Part shown: in pieces, positions 10,171 to 21,357 of the stretch
Numbering within the stretch: position 1 is the first letter of the stretch
Layout of the letters: each line of letters begins with the position of its first letter
Assembly: GCA_007922195.1 (NCBI GenBank)
Contig: ML681963.1
Span: 132,439,764-132,503,763, forward strand
Source of the DNA: Podocnemis expansa
Lineage: Eukaryota > Chordata > Testudines > Podocnemididae
DNA: 64,000 nucleotides
Direction: 5' to 3'
Position numbers and translations under genes: made by a program
The notes under the pieces: generated by a model
Database searches by the model: none
What the model was told of the DNA's origin: nothing
The model's input: only the letters and a program-made list of their open reading frames with translations

Positions 10171-11864
10171 ATGTGATTGAAGCAGTTACTGTTTACAAAG
10201 CAATCAAAGTGGAATTGGGTGTTCATTACATTTAAATTTAGAGGTGTGCCATATTCAAATCCATGTTAAATTTTGGAATAAAACTGCTCTCTAACCTTCA
10301 CAAAGATAGTCATGTAAGAATTATTTCAGGCAAGGAAAGAAGCATACAAATATCGGTTACTTTGATTGCTACTTAAATGCTTGCTGAGTTCTAAAGTCTC
10401 ATTAATCTTGGAATGTAGTTCATAAGTGGTTTGGACCATACTTTCAAGGGTTTTCAGGACCAAATATCAAAATACCCAAATTATTCAGGTTTAAAAAAAA
10501 ATGTACTGTGCACGCACAATGACTATTTTGAGGATTTTAAGAATATGCATTTTGTTTAAAAATCCTTATGGATAAATGTGGAATATGTTAGTTTAATAAA
10601 GAATATGTTAAATTTACAGGTTACTCTATAATGGTTTGGCAGGCCCTCTTACAATATTTGTTCTGAATGCATTGTTGGAATAACGTGTAAATTGAAGAAA
10701 TCAAGGAATTGCACACTTGAAAGTGAAGCTCTATTGCCAACTTGTATTTTTTCATTTAGGTATTGCAAGATATTCTAAATATTAGGAACATTCTGTTACA
10801 TATTATGCAGTACATAGACAGAAAAAAACAGTTTTTGAGAGATTTTTGTTGGACATTTGCTGTAGTTTGAATGCTTTTTTTGTGGTTTAAATGCATGTAT
10901 GGGGAGAGAGTTGTCAGTTTTTGACTCTCCAAATGGTTTTTCTCTCTTATTTTTCTTGTGACTACAATGCTCTGTTTTAAAAATATTCATTATCTGTGGA
11001 TGCATTTTACCTGTTGCATGTCTGTGAGAAAATAAGAATGTATGCATTAAATAGGCGAGTAAAAGATGACATATAGAATGAACTGTATTAGAATAAGCAT
11101 AAAGGTGTTAGTAAAGGGTTAAGCCCTGTTCTTGGTATGTTTTGATGGCTGCTGAGTGAAACAGGATGTAGTGACTACATTGTCAGACTGCTGGTGTGAG
11201 TGCAAACAGATGAGGAAATGCTGGAACAGAGACACTCCAGAACTTCGGCTGTTGCCTAGGAAACTGCTTGCGTCATACTGGCCAGCAATTAGCTTACAGT
11301 TCTTTTATTTTTGATAGCTGTGCAAGCTGAACTTGACTGAAGCAAAGCGAAAGACTGCCTCGGCTCAGCCTGTTAGTGCATGACTCTCTATGGTACTTGT
11401 GTGATTTGGATGTTTGCAAAATACAACTCCTGATAACTTTAAAAAAGATTGTAACTTTCTTCCCCCACCATCTCAAATAATAATGTAAATGTGGGTTATT
11501 TTAAAAAGATACATACTAGAATTTCACTAATTCATACAAAACAGGTGGTCTCTGCTCATTTCTCAGAAACACTAGAATGCTGTAGTAAGGTCTGTCACTG
11601 TGGCTGAATTCCAAATTCTACCATATTTATTGTGGTAGCCACTCTTTGCCTGTTCTGGGACTTTTCCACAGGACACTTGCCTCATTTATTTCATCAGTAG
11701 ATTATGCATAGAATATGAATTGGGTTTGTGTAGTGAACAAAGTTGTTGATTGTGTAATCCTTGCCTCATTCGTTGCAGAAGTTGGAAAGTGTTTAATGAA
11801 TGAGGCTGGATGACCACAGAAGAAGAGAGGGCTGTGCGGTTAAAACAATGGAATGCTACCCCAG
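10171..11864. other. AT-rich unassigned sequence
   Basis: No domain, tail or paired terminal repeat is recognised. Positions 11100-11470 are less AT-rich and could be an old LTR or unique sequence, but no paired ends or target duplication were found. Confidence 0.4.
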
Positions 11865-12270
11865 ATAACTTGATTTTATAACTGTCAATCCCACAAATTT
11901 CCTGTGTGATGCTGGGCAAATTACTTACTCCCATTTCTTCAGATATGAACACAAATCTGTGTCTCCTCATTTTCTGGGTACGCAACTTCAGACACATCAG
12001 TTCTTTTGCAAGTAAGGCCTGAGCACTTGCAACTGCAGCTGAAGTGAGGGGGCACTGGGCTTTGAACCGATTAAAAAGTAATGAAAAAACAGGACCTAGA
12101 CATTGCAAGCTGAACATCCAAAATTAGCGGGCACATCTGAATTTTTTCTTAATCGCTCTGTGCCTCAGTGCTTCCCATCTGCAAAATGGAGACAATGCCA
12201 TCTTACCTTACAGGCATGTTAAAGGATAAATTCAGTAATGTTTGTGTAGCACTTGGATATTACCTGATGA
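11865..12270 (+). repeat. MIR-like SINE sequence
   Basis: Positions about 11895-11930 (CCTGTGTGATGCTGGGCAAATTACTTA) and 12150-12215 (CTCTGTGCCTCAG, then CCATCTGCAAAATGGAGACAATG) read as the core and 3' part of a MIR-type SINE. The intervening stretch, with CCAAAATTAGCGGGCAC, looks like the extra segment often found in amniote MIR relatives. A 143-codon antisense open frame here is a by-product of the repeat. Confidence 0.6.
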
Positions 12271-12863
12271 ATGCTATATCAAGAAATTAATAATGCTGTA
12301 TTCAGAATGGCCTGTAGGATTTGCAATAAACAAGATATAGAGACACACACTGAACAAGGAGAAAAAAACAACTGAATAGTTACACATTTAGTAAGAACTC
12401 TTCCCCTGCATTATTCAGTGCACAGGATGAACTGTGGAAAAAACAATCCAAGATCATATAATTAATTCTACTATAATAATGCATACTTAAAAGAGAGCCA
12501 AATTTAAGATTGCCTTGCCAACATTAATTTCTGGCCCCTTTTAAAAGAAAAAATATTAGTTGATCCAAATGTTACAGATATGGGTGACTTTTTTTTCTTT
12601 TTTTTTAAGCACTAATTCTAAAAATTCTGTGAAGAATATTTTTGGTGTATGTACAAATTCTACTACATCACGGTAGTCTACAGAAGTCTGTAACACTAGG
12701 GGGCGTTAGCTGACTAGTAAAATAGTTTAATAATTTCTCCCAACCTCATTATTCTAGGTCCTCATTTTCTCAGGGTTTCTAGTGGGAGATGATTCTTTCT
12801 CAGTTAATTCCAGGAAATTCTACCAGGTTTCTATGTAAATATACTTTTCTTTCTTCCCAGTTT

Positions 12864-13066
12864 CAGCTGTGTTAGTATATTTCAGCAAAACAAACAAGGA
12901 GTCCTGTGGCATTTTTAAAGATTAACAAATTTATTTATTGCATAAGCTTTCATGGGCACAATCCCACTTCATCCGCATCTGATGAAGTGGGATTGTGCCC
13001 ACAAAAGCTTATGTGATAAACTCTTTGTTAGTGTTTAAAAGTGCTACATGACTCCTTTTTTGTTTT
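12864..13066. mobile_element. Fold-back Penelope-like tail
   Basis: Two arms meet head to head at about 12976. The left arm runs AAGGAGTCCTGTGGC...CATAAGCTTTCATGGGCACAATCCCACTTCATC, and the right arm is its imperfect reverse complement ending in GACTCC. The PLE start GTGTTAGTATATTTCAGC precedes the left arm. Copies at 48020 and 50857 have the same palindromic form. Confidence 0.72.
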
Positions 13067-13078
13067 TCTTCTCTGCAG

Positions 13079-13360
13079 AACTCTGACTTGAAGGGACAGC
13101 TTTTCTAATATCTATTTCTACTATGGAGCCAGTCACGCTGTTTTAAGAGAATCATATGTCTTCTGGTGATGGTGATTCTTGCTGAAACAAATGGATGCTA
13201 AATTCTTTCCAGCTCTTATACATCACAGAGTTTTTTCAAATTCAGCACAAATGCTAATAATATACCTGAGCTGACAAGTCATCATGTCCTTATATTGTAT
13301 ATAGGGTAGAAATTGCCACCCCTCAAATTACTTTGTACCAATAAAGTTCTGTGTCAAAGC
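13079..13360 (+). other. Weak candidate terminal exon with 3' UTR
   Basis: A pyrimidine-rich run ending CTTCTCTGCAG at 13078 looks like a splice acceptor. It is followed by nine codons (NSDLKGQLF in one frame) and a stop at 13106-13108. A poly(A) signal AATAAA lies at 13340-13345 with GT-rich sequence after it. The pyrimidine run is partly supplied by the PLE tail just upstream. I do not recognise the peptide. Chance occurrence is quite possible, since AT-rich intergenic DNA often shows such signals. Confidence 0.18.
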
Positions 13361-14449
13361 CAGTTTTCATTCTCATGTGTTCAGTATTTACAATATATTT
13401 TTTTGATTACATAGTTATAACCCCTGCAGTGTATTTATGCCCCTCCCTTTTTTTTAAGCTCATGAACATCATTTGACTTGTGCATACCATTTCCATTCTC
13501 TAAGATTAATACTGTTTGCTTGGATCTGTATTTTGTAAATATTTTACTGCCTAGTCTGCTCTGCTGCCCTTGCAATTTATTTGTTTCTCCAGTTTCCTCT
13601 CAACACAATCATTATAAGTAAGAGAAGAAACAATGCAGTGTTCTGTTTTTATTTTCCTAGCTTCTCCCCAATTTGTAAACAATCCATACTGATATAAGGT
13701 TTCTCCCTTCCAGATTTTCCTACAATGCGGAATTTCTGTATAGTTCTAGAAAGAACTAGCAGGTTAGTTTACTTTACTGATATGGGGAACACTATCAGAG
13801 GAATCCTGCCTACCTGGAGACTCCCTTTTTTTGTTTTTATTTTTGTTTTTTGACCTGGCTTATATTGCATGCGTGTGTGGGAATTGTTGCCCAGACCCCC
13901 CTCCACTTTCCCTTATGTTCTGGCTTAAATAACATCTCTGGTTCCACTCCTCCTTCAACTTTGTTCATTGTATCAACAGACATTTATTTTCTTTCTTCTT
14001 CCTCCTTAAGCTTCAGTCTAATCTATAATACCTTTTCCTTGAGTGTGAGGGCTTTTGTGTAAAATAAGAATTAAATTAAAAGTAAATTAATTGAATTAAA
14101 TTAATTAAATTTAAAAAATTACATTAGTTCCCTGAAGTTTAAGGTGCTCACTCACTGATTTTAATAGTTCCTTATGACTTTTTTCTTCCATTCTTGAATG
14201 GAATTTGGAAGTGTAAATTGAAAATGATACTCGATTTTTTTTTTCAATTGATAGAGATGGCTAGCTTTTTTGCTCTGTCTGCATCTTTGGGTTCATTCTT
14301 AGTGTCAATGTCATTGTTCTGTTTCTTGGCTTTTCTGGTCATTTCTCTTATTTACCTCTTTCCTCTATATTTAACAAGCTGCCTCACTTTATTTTGGATA
14401 ACAATTTGAGTCTCAATCCTCCTAGTTTCAGGACTACCTTCCATTAGAT
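13361..14449. other. Unassigned AT-rich sequence
   Basis: This is AT-rich and pyrimidine-rich sequence, including a TTAATTAAATT-type low-complexity patch at about 14070-14120. The left-hand end of the L1-like relic may reach into it. Nothing else is recognised. Confidence 0.35.
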
Positions 14450-15060
14450 TTTCTTGAGGGTTGTAACTCCTTCACGTTCTCTCTTATTCAGTCTTGCTGT
14501 TCTTGATGAGTAAATATGAGCATGAAAGGGAAACTTCATCTATATCCTATCGGCTTTCCAAAGGCAAGCCCTAATATCACTCAGTCACCTCCTTTCTCTA
14601 AAGTTGTAGCTGCTAAATCTTGAAAAATCTCCACTTTATACCCTCCTAGACTTACCAGAAAGATTTTTCTGGCTCTGCTTCAAATCTCTTTCTTTTGTTC
14701 AAAGTTGTATAGCTTCAATCAGGTCTTCAATGTTGATGTTACGAGAAGGGGTGTATTTAATGCTCTTTGAACTTCATTAGTAATAGTTCTTTCCCTTATT
14801 TAAGAAGATATAGAAGACATGTTTAGAAGTTGAACTGGTTCATCTTTTTTTTTTTTTTTTACACCTTAAGGGAGATCCCTATTTCTTACATTAGTACTAT
14901 TTTCATGATTCTCTGTATCTTCTGGTTTGTTTATCTTTTCCCCCCCCCCGAGCAATTCAGTTTAATTTAGTAGCAGTGCTCCTAACTCCAGCTCAGTTAC
15001 TCTGTTGTCTCTTTGCTCAGTGCCAGTCTTAATCTTATTCTACTTGACATTCATGGAGGA
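14450..15060 (-). pseudogene. L1-like LINE ORF1 relic, antisense
   Basis: The reverse complement translates in broken frames to blocks in the order of an L1-group ORF1 RNA-binding protein: a heptad-like TELELGALL-type stretch (about 14960-15010), an ERALNTPL stretch where IERAHR is usual (about 14750-14780), and VEIFQDLAATTLEK (about 14600-14645), which matches the conserved FQDLSxxTLxKRR block. Stops are frequent. The family call rests on these short blocks only, and no ORF2 is seen beside it. Confidence 0.45.
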
Positions 15061-16250
15061 TTTTAGGGATCTGAAGTTAATCAACTCACCAAAGCCCTCC
15101 ATTGCAGCAGGGGCTCCTCCGTCCTTTGTTTTTATCCTTCTCTTAACAGAATGACTTGTGTGGTGAGCACTAACTTGGATGATTGCTATGTGTCTGCCCT
15201 CCTGTGTCCTGCTGAGTTTTTCTGGGGGAAATATCTTATTAAATTGCTACTTCTACATGCAGTAGTATTTTATTAAGTAGGGGAAGTGATTTTGGGATGT
15301 TGCAGGGGCTGGCAGTGGGAAGCAAAGGACTTGGATTATATTGGTTTGCTAAGGGATCAGGTTAAGACCATTAAGATCAGGTGATGTCAGCACTATCCAT
15401 TTCCTAGCTGTTGAATATGTGACATTCCAGCCTTAATGTTCTCAAAACTTAGTTGCTTTGCATGTATGTAATTTCCCACATTGTTAAGAAAATCTAACTT
15501 AAAACAGAAAGCATGTCATGCAAAACTATATTAATGTCCATATGGATTACCTAGAGAGCTGGAACTTTAGAGTCATTGCATAGATCTTTAAAACCTGAAC
15601 TAAAAGAGACATTGATGGGTAGCAATTTCTACAGAAGAGCTTGTTCCACTAAGGTGAGGGGAAGGGCAGGGGTGCTGGGATTAGAGGTGTGGGAGGAGAG
15701 CAGAACTGAGTGGATGTCCAAGTCAGGAAGTAGCTGGGTTCCACCAGCCAGCCGTGGTGCTCCTGTGCCCCCTTCACCCTCCCAGAACTGCCACAGTTTA
15801 TCCTTTGCATGAACTTTTGTGGGAGAAAATCCCACTTCATTGCTTGTCACCCTGTGTTCTCATCCGCACTCGGCGCTGCTCTCCTTCCCCTGGACTGTGC
15901 TTGGCCTCAGGCTTAGTCCCCCCTCCCCCCGTTTGAGCACGCACCCCCCCCCACCACACCACATAGCACCTTGCTGACTCAGCTTTCCAGGCTCTTGAGG
16001 CAGCACTCCACAGGCCAGGTGAAAGCCCTTGGCAGGCTGGAGTCTGGCCACTGGACTGCAGGTTGGACTAGCCTAAGTTAGATGGTACTGGTGTTCAGGG
16101 CTGTAACTACGGTGGGGTGAGCGGGGCTTTGTCCTGGGAGTGCAGGAGCAGCTCCATTGAGCCGCTTCATTAACGGGCACATTCCTCACCGCTCGCTCCA
16201 GGTGCTGGCCATTGTAAGGGGCGTATTCTGATTGGAACGCGCCTTGGGTA
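15061..16250. other. Unassigned sequence with a small PLE scrap
   Basis: Positions about 15803-15842 (CATGAACTTTTGTGGGAGAAAATCCCACTTCAT) match the PLE tail in antisense orientation. The rest is unassigned. Several overlapping short open frames on both strands at 15.6-16.2 kb reflect local GC-rich sequence. Confidence 0.4.
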
Positions 16251-16610
16251 CAATGTTCCCTCTAAGCTGCACAGCTGCGCGGCCCGCCACAGCCCCCCAG
16301 TGCAGGGAAGGCTGCCGACCGCGCATGGCCGGCAGCCAGAGTCCCTGCATTGAGATCCTCTGCGGCTGGGAGTTTTGAAACCTCCCACCCAGAGAAGCTC
16401 TAACGGAGCATGCCAAGAATATCTGAGCAGGCTCCGTTAGTGCTTCTCTGGCCCAGGAGCTGTGAGGGCCATGCAGGGTAAGTAGAGGAGTGGGGGGGGC
16501 ACCAGGATCGGGCCCGGATTGGGGGGCGCCAGGATCAGGCCCGCGGGGGGGCCCTGTGCAGCGAGCAACAGGAGTTGCTCAGCTGCCGGTGGCTGTTAGA
16601 GGGAACATGG
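16251..16610. mobile_element. 360-bp TIR element (AATGTTCCCTCTAA ends) with 8-bp target duplication
   Basis: The ends CAATGTTCCCTCTAA and TTAGAGGGAACATGG are inverted repeats, and CTTGGGTA is duplicated exactly at 16243-16250 and 16611-16618. The 8-bp duplication fits a hAT-type non-autonomous element. The interior is very GC-rich, including G runs near 16490-16550, and has no recognised protein. Confidence 0.88.
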
Positions 16611-16618
16611 CTTGGGTA

Positions 16619-17174
16619 CTGAATTCTTTAGTTAGGGCTCGGCTTTTGCTTCATCAGGACAGGCTGGCAGTTGAGACTGATTTCTTCACACACGTTCTCT
16701 TCATTCACACAACTTGTTCACACATTTAAATGGACTTGCACAGCATATGCCTCAACCAAATTTTATCAAGAACACAAAATGGAGTACATTAATTAAATGG
16801 AGTTCCAAACTGACAATGTGGGGTCTTGTTGGACAGTGGTTAGAATGTCTATTGAGCAAAATTAGAGTTATTTTAGTTATGATTCGAAAGAACAGATGCA
16901 CAACATTAACTAACACATACTTGAAAGGTAAATTTGATTCATTATTTGTCTGTGCCCCTGCACTGTGATACACTTGGTGGCATATCACGACCCTGCAGGA
17001 CACACCAGTGCACCCGCACCCCGGGCAAATCCAGGCATCTCCTTGGCTCTCAGCAGCACACTTAAACTGCTGTGTGAAAACACAGTAGCTGAGAAATGCT
17101 GCTCTACTGAGAGCGTGCAGATGACACAGACTCCCAGCTCTTCCAAATTTAGGCAGAGTTTCATGGAGATAGTA
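16619..17174. other. Unassigned sequence
   Basis: No feature was recognised in this stretch. Confidence 0.35.
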
Positions 17175-17295
17175 AAAGAGGAGTGGCTAGCACCTCTGCT
17201 TAACATGCAGATGGTTGTGGGTTCAATTCCCAGGGGGGTGGACTTGATGATCTCATGAGGTCCCTTCCAGCCCTATGATATGATTTGATTTGAAT
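17175..17295 (+). repeat. tRNA-derived SINE with CR1-like tail (tortoise Pol III SINE type)
   Basis: The head has a box A-like TGGCTAGCACC and a box B-like GGTTCAATTCC around 17184-17232, the internal RNA polymerase III promoter of tRNA-derived SINEs. It then runs into GGACTTGATGATCTCATGAGGTCCCTTCCAGCCCTATGAT, which matches the 3' end of CR1 LINEs. A tRNA head on a CR1 tail is the known build of tortoise Pol III SINEs, which borrow CR1 machinery for reverse transcription. This is the strongest single lineage marker in the window. Confidence 0.75.
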
Positions 17296-18962
17296 CTCTG
17301 TCACCCCAGAGGAACTCCTGGCTAATGTTCAAACCCCCAGTCCAAAAGGATGAAGGTGATAAAGCTTTTTAATTAAATGGTTGTAAGAATTTGTCAACAT
17401 TGGTTAATAACATTTTTCTTCCTAATTTGTTCTGTGAAACAACTTGAACTTTTTTAGTGGAAAGATTTTGGCTTTTTCTTTTTAAATCAGTCAGAGACAG
17501 ACAGACACAGCACGAAAAGTTCAGTCTGAACAGTTAAAGTGTATCCAAGTTCATAAGCAGGTGAAAAATGGAAAGTGTTTAGCAACCTGAACTGTGTTTG
17601 TTGCTGACAACTCTGTTACAAGTTGTGTCACATAGAAAATAAGTTGAAAGAACCTTGATTTAGGTTGCAAAGTCAAACACTTGAAAGTTAGAAAATGTCA
17701 GACTTACGGTTTCTTGTGCACCCTTAATTTTGCTCCCTTGTGCATATTTGATGTTTCTGAATGAGATAAGGGTCTCTGTGGAAGAATTTTACATGATTAC
17801 TGGTATATAATTAAAGATTTTATTGTAATGTATATGGCCCAGGATGTAGAATTAATGTTGCTTGGGCAACTGCAGGTTTGATATTGCTTAACTTTTTAGT
17901 GCTTAACTTTGCGAACTCAGTAACCTTCTTTTAATGTAGTTTTATTGTATCTAACTTTGTGATCTTGTTTTAGAGGAAAGAAAGTAAAAGCAAATTACAT
18001 TGTGTACTAACAACTCTCCGTCATGGTTTGTGTTTTCAGCTCTGTAGCAGAGTTACAGGACTAATGACATTATGTTGCAGCAGACAAAGATTGTTTCCCA
18101 GCACTGGCCATGAGTACTGGAGCCACGTGCTGCGTCCATTGGTGGGAATCTTAATCCAGCTCTGTACTGCTGCAGCTACAATAAGTTTTGTACCTGCTCT
18201 GGCAGGTCCCAGATGTTGTCAGTACAGTAGGTGTTTGTGTAGTAGTGGTGGAGGCAGCGTGGGTCCAACTCATCAGAATGTTTACATGCAGTTGTTATTT
18301 TGGTAGGCTGCCAGAACTCCCCTGTGCAACACCTGTGAGAAACAGGAAATGGTTATTTAAAATAGTTGGGCCAGACCTGAGTGTAACTTCCTGGGACAAA
18401 TGAAAGGCTGATTTCTAGCCCCAAGACTTTGTGCCAAACTTCATAAGTGAGCAATGAAAGTGTTAGAATGTGCCAAAAAAAGTTACAGGAATTCTTTATA
18501 ATGATAATGTTATGGAATTTAAATATAGAGGTTTGTTACTAGCTTTCCCTCTAAAATTGTACTGTATCATGTTTACCCTTTGGGGGGTGGTTGCTTATAA
18601 CCCCTACCCTTCATCTCTGTAAAGTTAATGAGAGAAGTATGAGCATTGGCCACTTTCCTAATCTTTTATTTGCTGTGGTGGACAGGCAGGGTAGTACATC
18701 TTACCTCAGGGTTGGAATGTTCTTGGTTGTGTATTTGTGAGTATAAAACTTTTAATTTTGAGACTCTATCCAGTCTTATGCTACAGACTTACAATACAGG
18801 AGTGAGAAGCCTATGAAATATTTACATATGATTCTGATTCTTTGAAAGTAATCTTCCCTCTTATCATATAGCTTCTGAAATATGTTTTTGACATGGTGTG
18901 CCTAATTATTTTAGTTATTTAAGGGGTTTCATTTCTTTATCTTGTATAACATTCTACGAGGA
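17296..18962. other. Unassigned sequence
   Basis: No repeat or gene is recognised. A frame at 18028-18306 is open after a TTTTCAG acceptor-like site, but its translation is Cys/Ser-rich and matches no family known to me. Confidence 0.35.
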
Positions 18963-19182
18963 CAGTGTTTCCCAACCAGCGTGCCATGGCACACAGATGT
19001 GCTGTCAGGTCTGAGCAGGTGTGCCACAATTTTTTTTTGTGAAAAACTACTCAAAGAGCTCTGGATTGGCTCGTTGGCTCATGAATATTCATAAGTTCAT
19101 TAGTGACCTATATGGTGGTGTGCCTCAAATTGATTAAATGTAGCAAAATGTGCCACAGCAGAGAAAATGTTGAGAACCACTG
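18963..19182. mobile_element. Non-autonomous hAT element (CAGTGTTTCCCAACC ends)
   Basis: The 220-bp element has CAGTGTTTCCCAACC on the left and GTTGAGAACCACTG on the right. The flanks TACGAGGA (18955-18962) and TACTAGGA (19183-19190) match at seven of eight positions. The interior has the GTGCCATGGCAC and GTGTGCC repeats usual in this group and no coding sequence. Confidence 0.87.
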
Positions 19183-19224
19183 TACTAGGATTTAAAGATG
19201 ATTAAAGATGGTACTTGGTTTTAC

Positions 19225-19290
19225 CATGAGCGCAGGGGACTGAACTCGATGACCTCTCATGGTCCCTTCTAGTTCTATGATTCTATGACA
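19225..19290 (+). mobile_element. CR1 LINE 3' end
   Basis: GGGGACTGAACTCGATGACC followed by TCCCTTCTAGTTCTATGATTCTATGA is the canonical 3' end of CR1 on the plus strand. Only the last 60-odd bases remain, as expected of a 5'-truncated copy. Confidence 0.85.
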
Positions 19291-19438
19291 AAACCAAACA
19301 AAAAATGGTCAGTAAGATTAGTCAGAAGCAGAAAATTTTCATTTAGTTAATCTCTTTCAGACATGGTTTCCTAAGCAAATTACCTGTTCTAATTTGTCTG
19401 GTGTATCAATGTTAAATAATAAAACAAAATTTAAAATA

Positions 19439-19806
19439 CAGGTAGTCCTCACTTAGTGACCGGGTTCCGTTCCTGAAACCCGGTTGATAAACGAATTGGT
19501 CACTAAACGAGGAGCAGCCCTTACCGGTATTTCAGGCATAATGTAGTTTACTGGTAGTGGGTTTTTCAACCATCGGTAGATAGTTTTAATGTCACCTTTG
19601 CATCATTTATAACATTTTTCATATATATTTTAAATGTTTTAAGCTCTAATGTACTGAACTTAGTTTGCATAGTGTACTGTAAATATAGGTAATCTGAGAG
19701 AGTTGATGCGAGTTCTCGTACATCGCCATAATACCAACTCATCAGAGAGCTGGTCATAACTCTGAGGGGTCACTAAACGAGTAGGTCACTAAGTGAGGAC
19801 TAGCTG
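19439..19806. mobile_element. Pogo/Tigger-like Tc1-mariner MITE
   Basis: Long inverted ends run CAGGTAGTCCTCACTTAGTGACC on the left and GGTCACTAAGTGAGGACTAGCTG on the right, bounded by TA on both sides (19437-19438 and 19807-19808). A TA duplication and a CAGGTAGTCCTC-type end fit pogo/Tigger-like elements of the Tc1-mariner superfamily. The 368-bp body is non-coding, with sub-terminal CACTAAACGAG repeats near both ends. Confidence 0.82.
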
Positions 19807-19808
19807 TA

Positions 19809-20767
19809 GAGAAGAAATGGCAAGGATGTGAAAGGAAAGAATAAATTGAAGCAAGATTTTAATTTTCAAGGAACAGATGAGTCTGGACAACAAAATACAA
19901 TAAGCTTTGAACATATTTTTAGATGGGTGCAGAATTTTAGTTACTATTTGGTTTAGTCTAAATAGTAACTTGCATGATAAAAAAAAATTTTTTTTGTCTT
20001 CTATTATAGTTACAGTATTCCCAACCAGAAGATGGAGTCAGAACACTGTCTTGGATTTCTTTCCTCCGAATCGTCACATAAGAGTTGATCAGCCTTTCCA
20101 ATTTAAGTTTGTACCGTCTCCAGCAGGTGGAGAATCTGTATTCTTGTCAGAATCTTAGGAGGCGCTAACAGGATGCAGATCCTTTGTTCTTTGTAGATTG
20201 GAGTTCTTGGCAGGCATCCAGTGTGACTGACTGTGTCAGGGACCACAACTCAAGACAAGGTGTATGTGCCACCAGGTCCCATCCTAGCTTAGCAATGTTA
20301 GCTCTTTGTGTCTGAACAAAAGTTCTCTGAATTTGATTCATAGTCTGAAGAAGAGGTGAGCTGGGAGGTGTTAAGGGAGCCCAGCATGGCAAGGAAATAT
20401 ATGGAAACCTTCACCAGGACATAGTAGTTCCTGTCCCGCTCTGCCCCTCCCCCTGACAATATCAGGAAGGAAACCCACCAGCCACATGGCAACTCTATAG
20501 CCCCAACCTCAGATAAATTTAAATAAATCAAGACCAGATATGGAGCAGAGTAGAAAAAAGAACAAGGAAATCACAGTCTTATATTTGTCAAACATTTCAT
20601 TGTTGCACTGAAACTAAGTACAGTTGTAGAGGAATAACACTCAGGATGGAAGGAAAAGAGCTTTTCATGTTCTATGCTCTTACGGAACTGGGTTCTTCCT
20701 TCATCCTTCTTCTTCAAGTGCCATGGGAAGATTAGAAGAGCTATTTTAATAATAACAATAATAAAAG
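19809..20767 (+). other. Unassigned region with a possible decayed coding stretch
   Basis: After TTCTATTATAG at about 20008 there is a short open run to 20158 (with DQPFQFKFVPSP), and about 20330-20530 translates to a charged stretch (SEEEVSWEVLREPS). I cannot assign either to a host gene or a transposon family. It could be a processed pseudogene or an old element. Confidence 0.25.
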
Positions 20768-20775
20768 CTCTACAG

Positions 20776-21165
20776 CAATGTTTCCCAACCTATGTCAGGC
20801 TGGGGACCCTTTTTAACAAAAAAGCTTTGTGGCCCCCCAGCTGATTATGTAATCTGGCCCATGCAGGCAGACTCTGGCCCATGCCACTGTGGTGGCACCG
20901 CTGGTTCAGTTGATGAGCAGAGCTGCCACCCCATGGCCATGCCACTGTGGAGCCGAGCCACAGAGGCTATGGCTCCCTGCCCTTTCTATCCTGGGGAGCC
21001 ACCGAAGCCCCATCCCCCTGCCAGGATACGGCCATGGGTGGGGAGAGGCAGCCCAGGCAGGAAGCATTGGGGCTGGCAGGTAGATTTCAGCCCCAGCAGG
21101 GAGAGGCTCCTCGGATCCCTTGCAACATGTCCATGGACTTCCAGATGTGAGGTTGGGAACCACTG
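20776..21165. mobile_element. 390-bp non-autonomous hAT element
   Basis: The ends are CAATGTTTCCCAACCT and AGGTTGGGAACCACTG. An exact 8-bp target duplication CTCTACAG lies at 20768-20775 and 21166-21173. The GC-rich interior creates a 156-codon open frame (20792-21262) that runs past the element boundary and is not a gene. Confidence 0.92.
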
Positions 21166-21357
21166 CTCTACAGTATTAGCTTGCCTTTTACAAACTGACT
21201 TTGTGGACTCTGCTGCTGCATATCAAAAGTTCTACAGTGTGCTTCAATGCATTACTGTTTGAAATGAAGATTCATACCCCAGCTTCCCATGGGCTAGCTC
21301 TTGGTGTAGCTCCTTTTCATTACCTCCATTGCAAAATTTCTGACAAAATAATAATAA

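Noticed and set aside
11686..12117. 143-codon minus-strand open frame as a gene
   Set aside because: It overlaps a MIR-like SINE in antisense and has no recognisable domain.
16091..16640. An outer element around the 360-bp TIR element, starting CAGGGCTGTAAC
   Set aside because: The left end resembles an element start, but the right side shows no inverted partner.
17184..17235. A functional tRNA gene
   Set aside because: Box A and box B are present but the sequence runs directly into a CR1 tail and does not fold as a complete tRNA, so it is a SINE head.
20792..21262. 156-codon plus-strand open frame as a gene
   Set aside because: It begins inside a hAT element with exact target duplication and runs through its right boundary, so it is a GC-driven chance frame.
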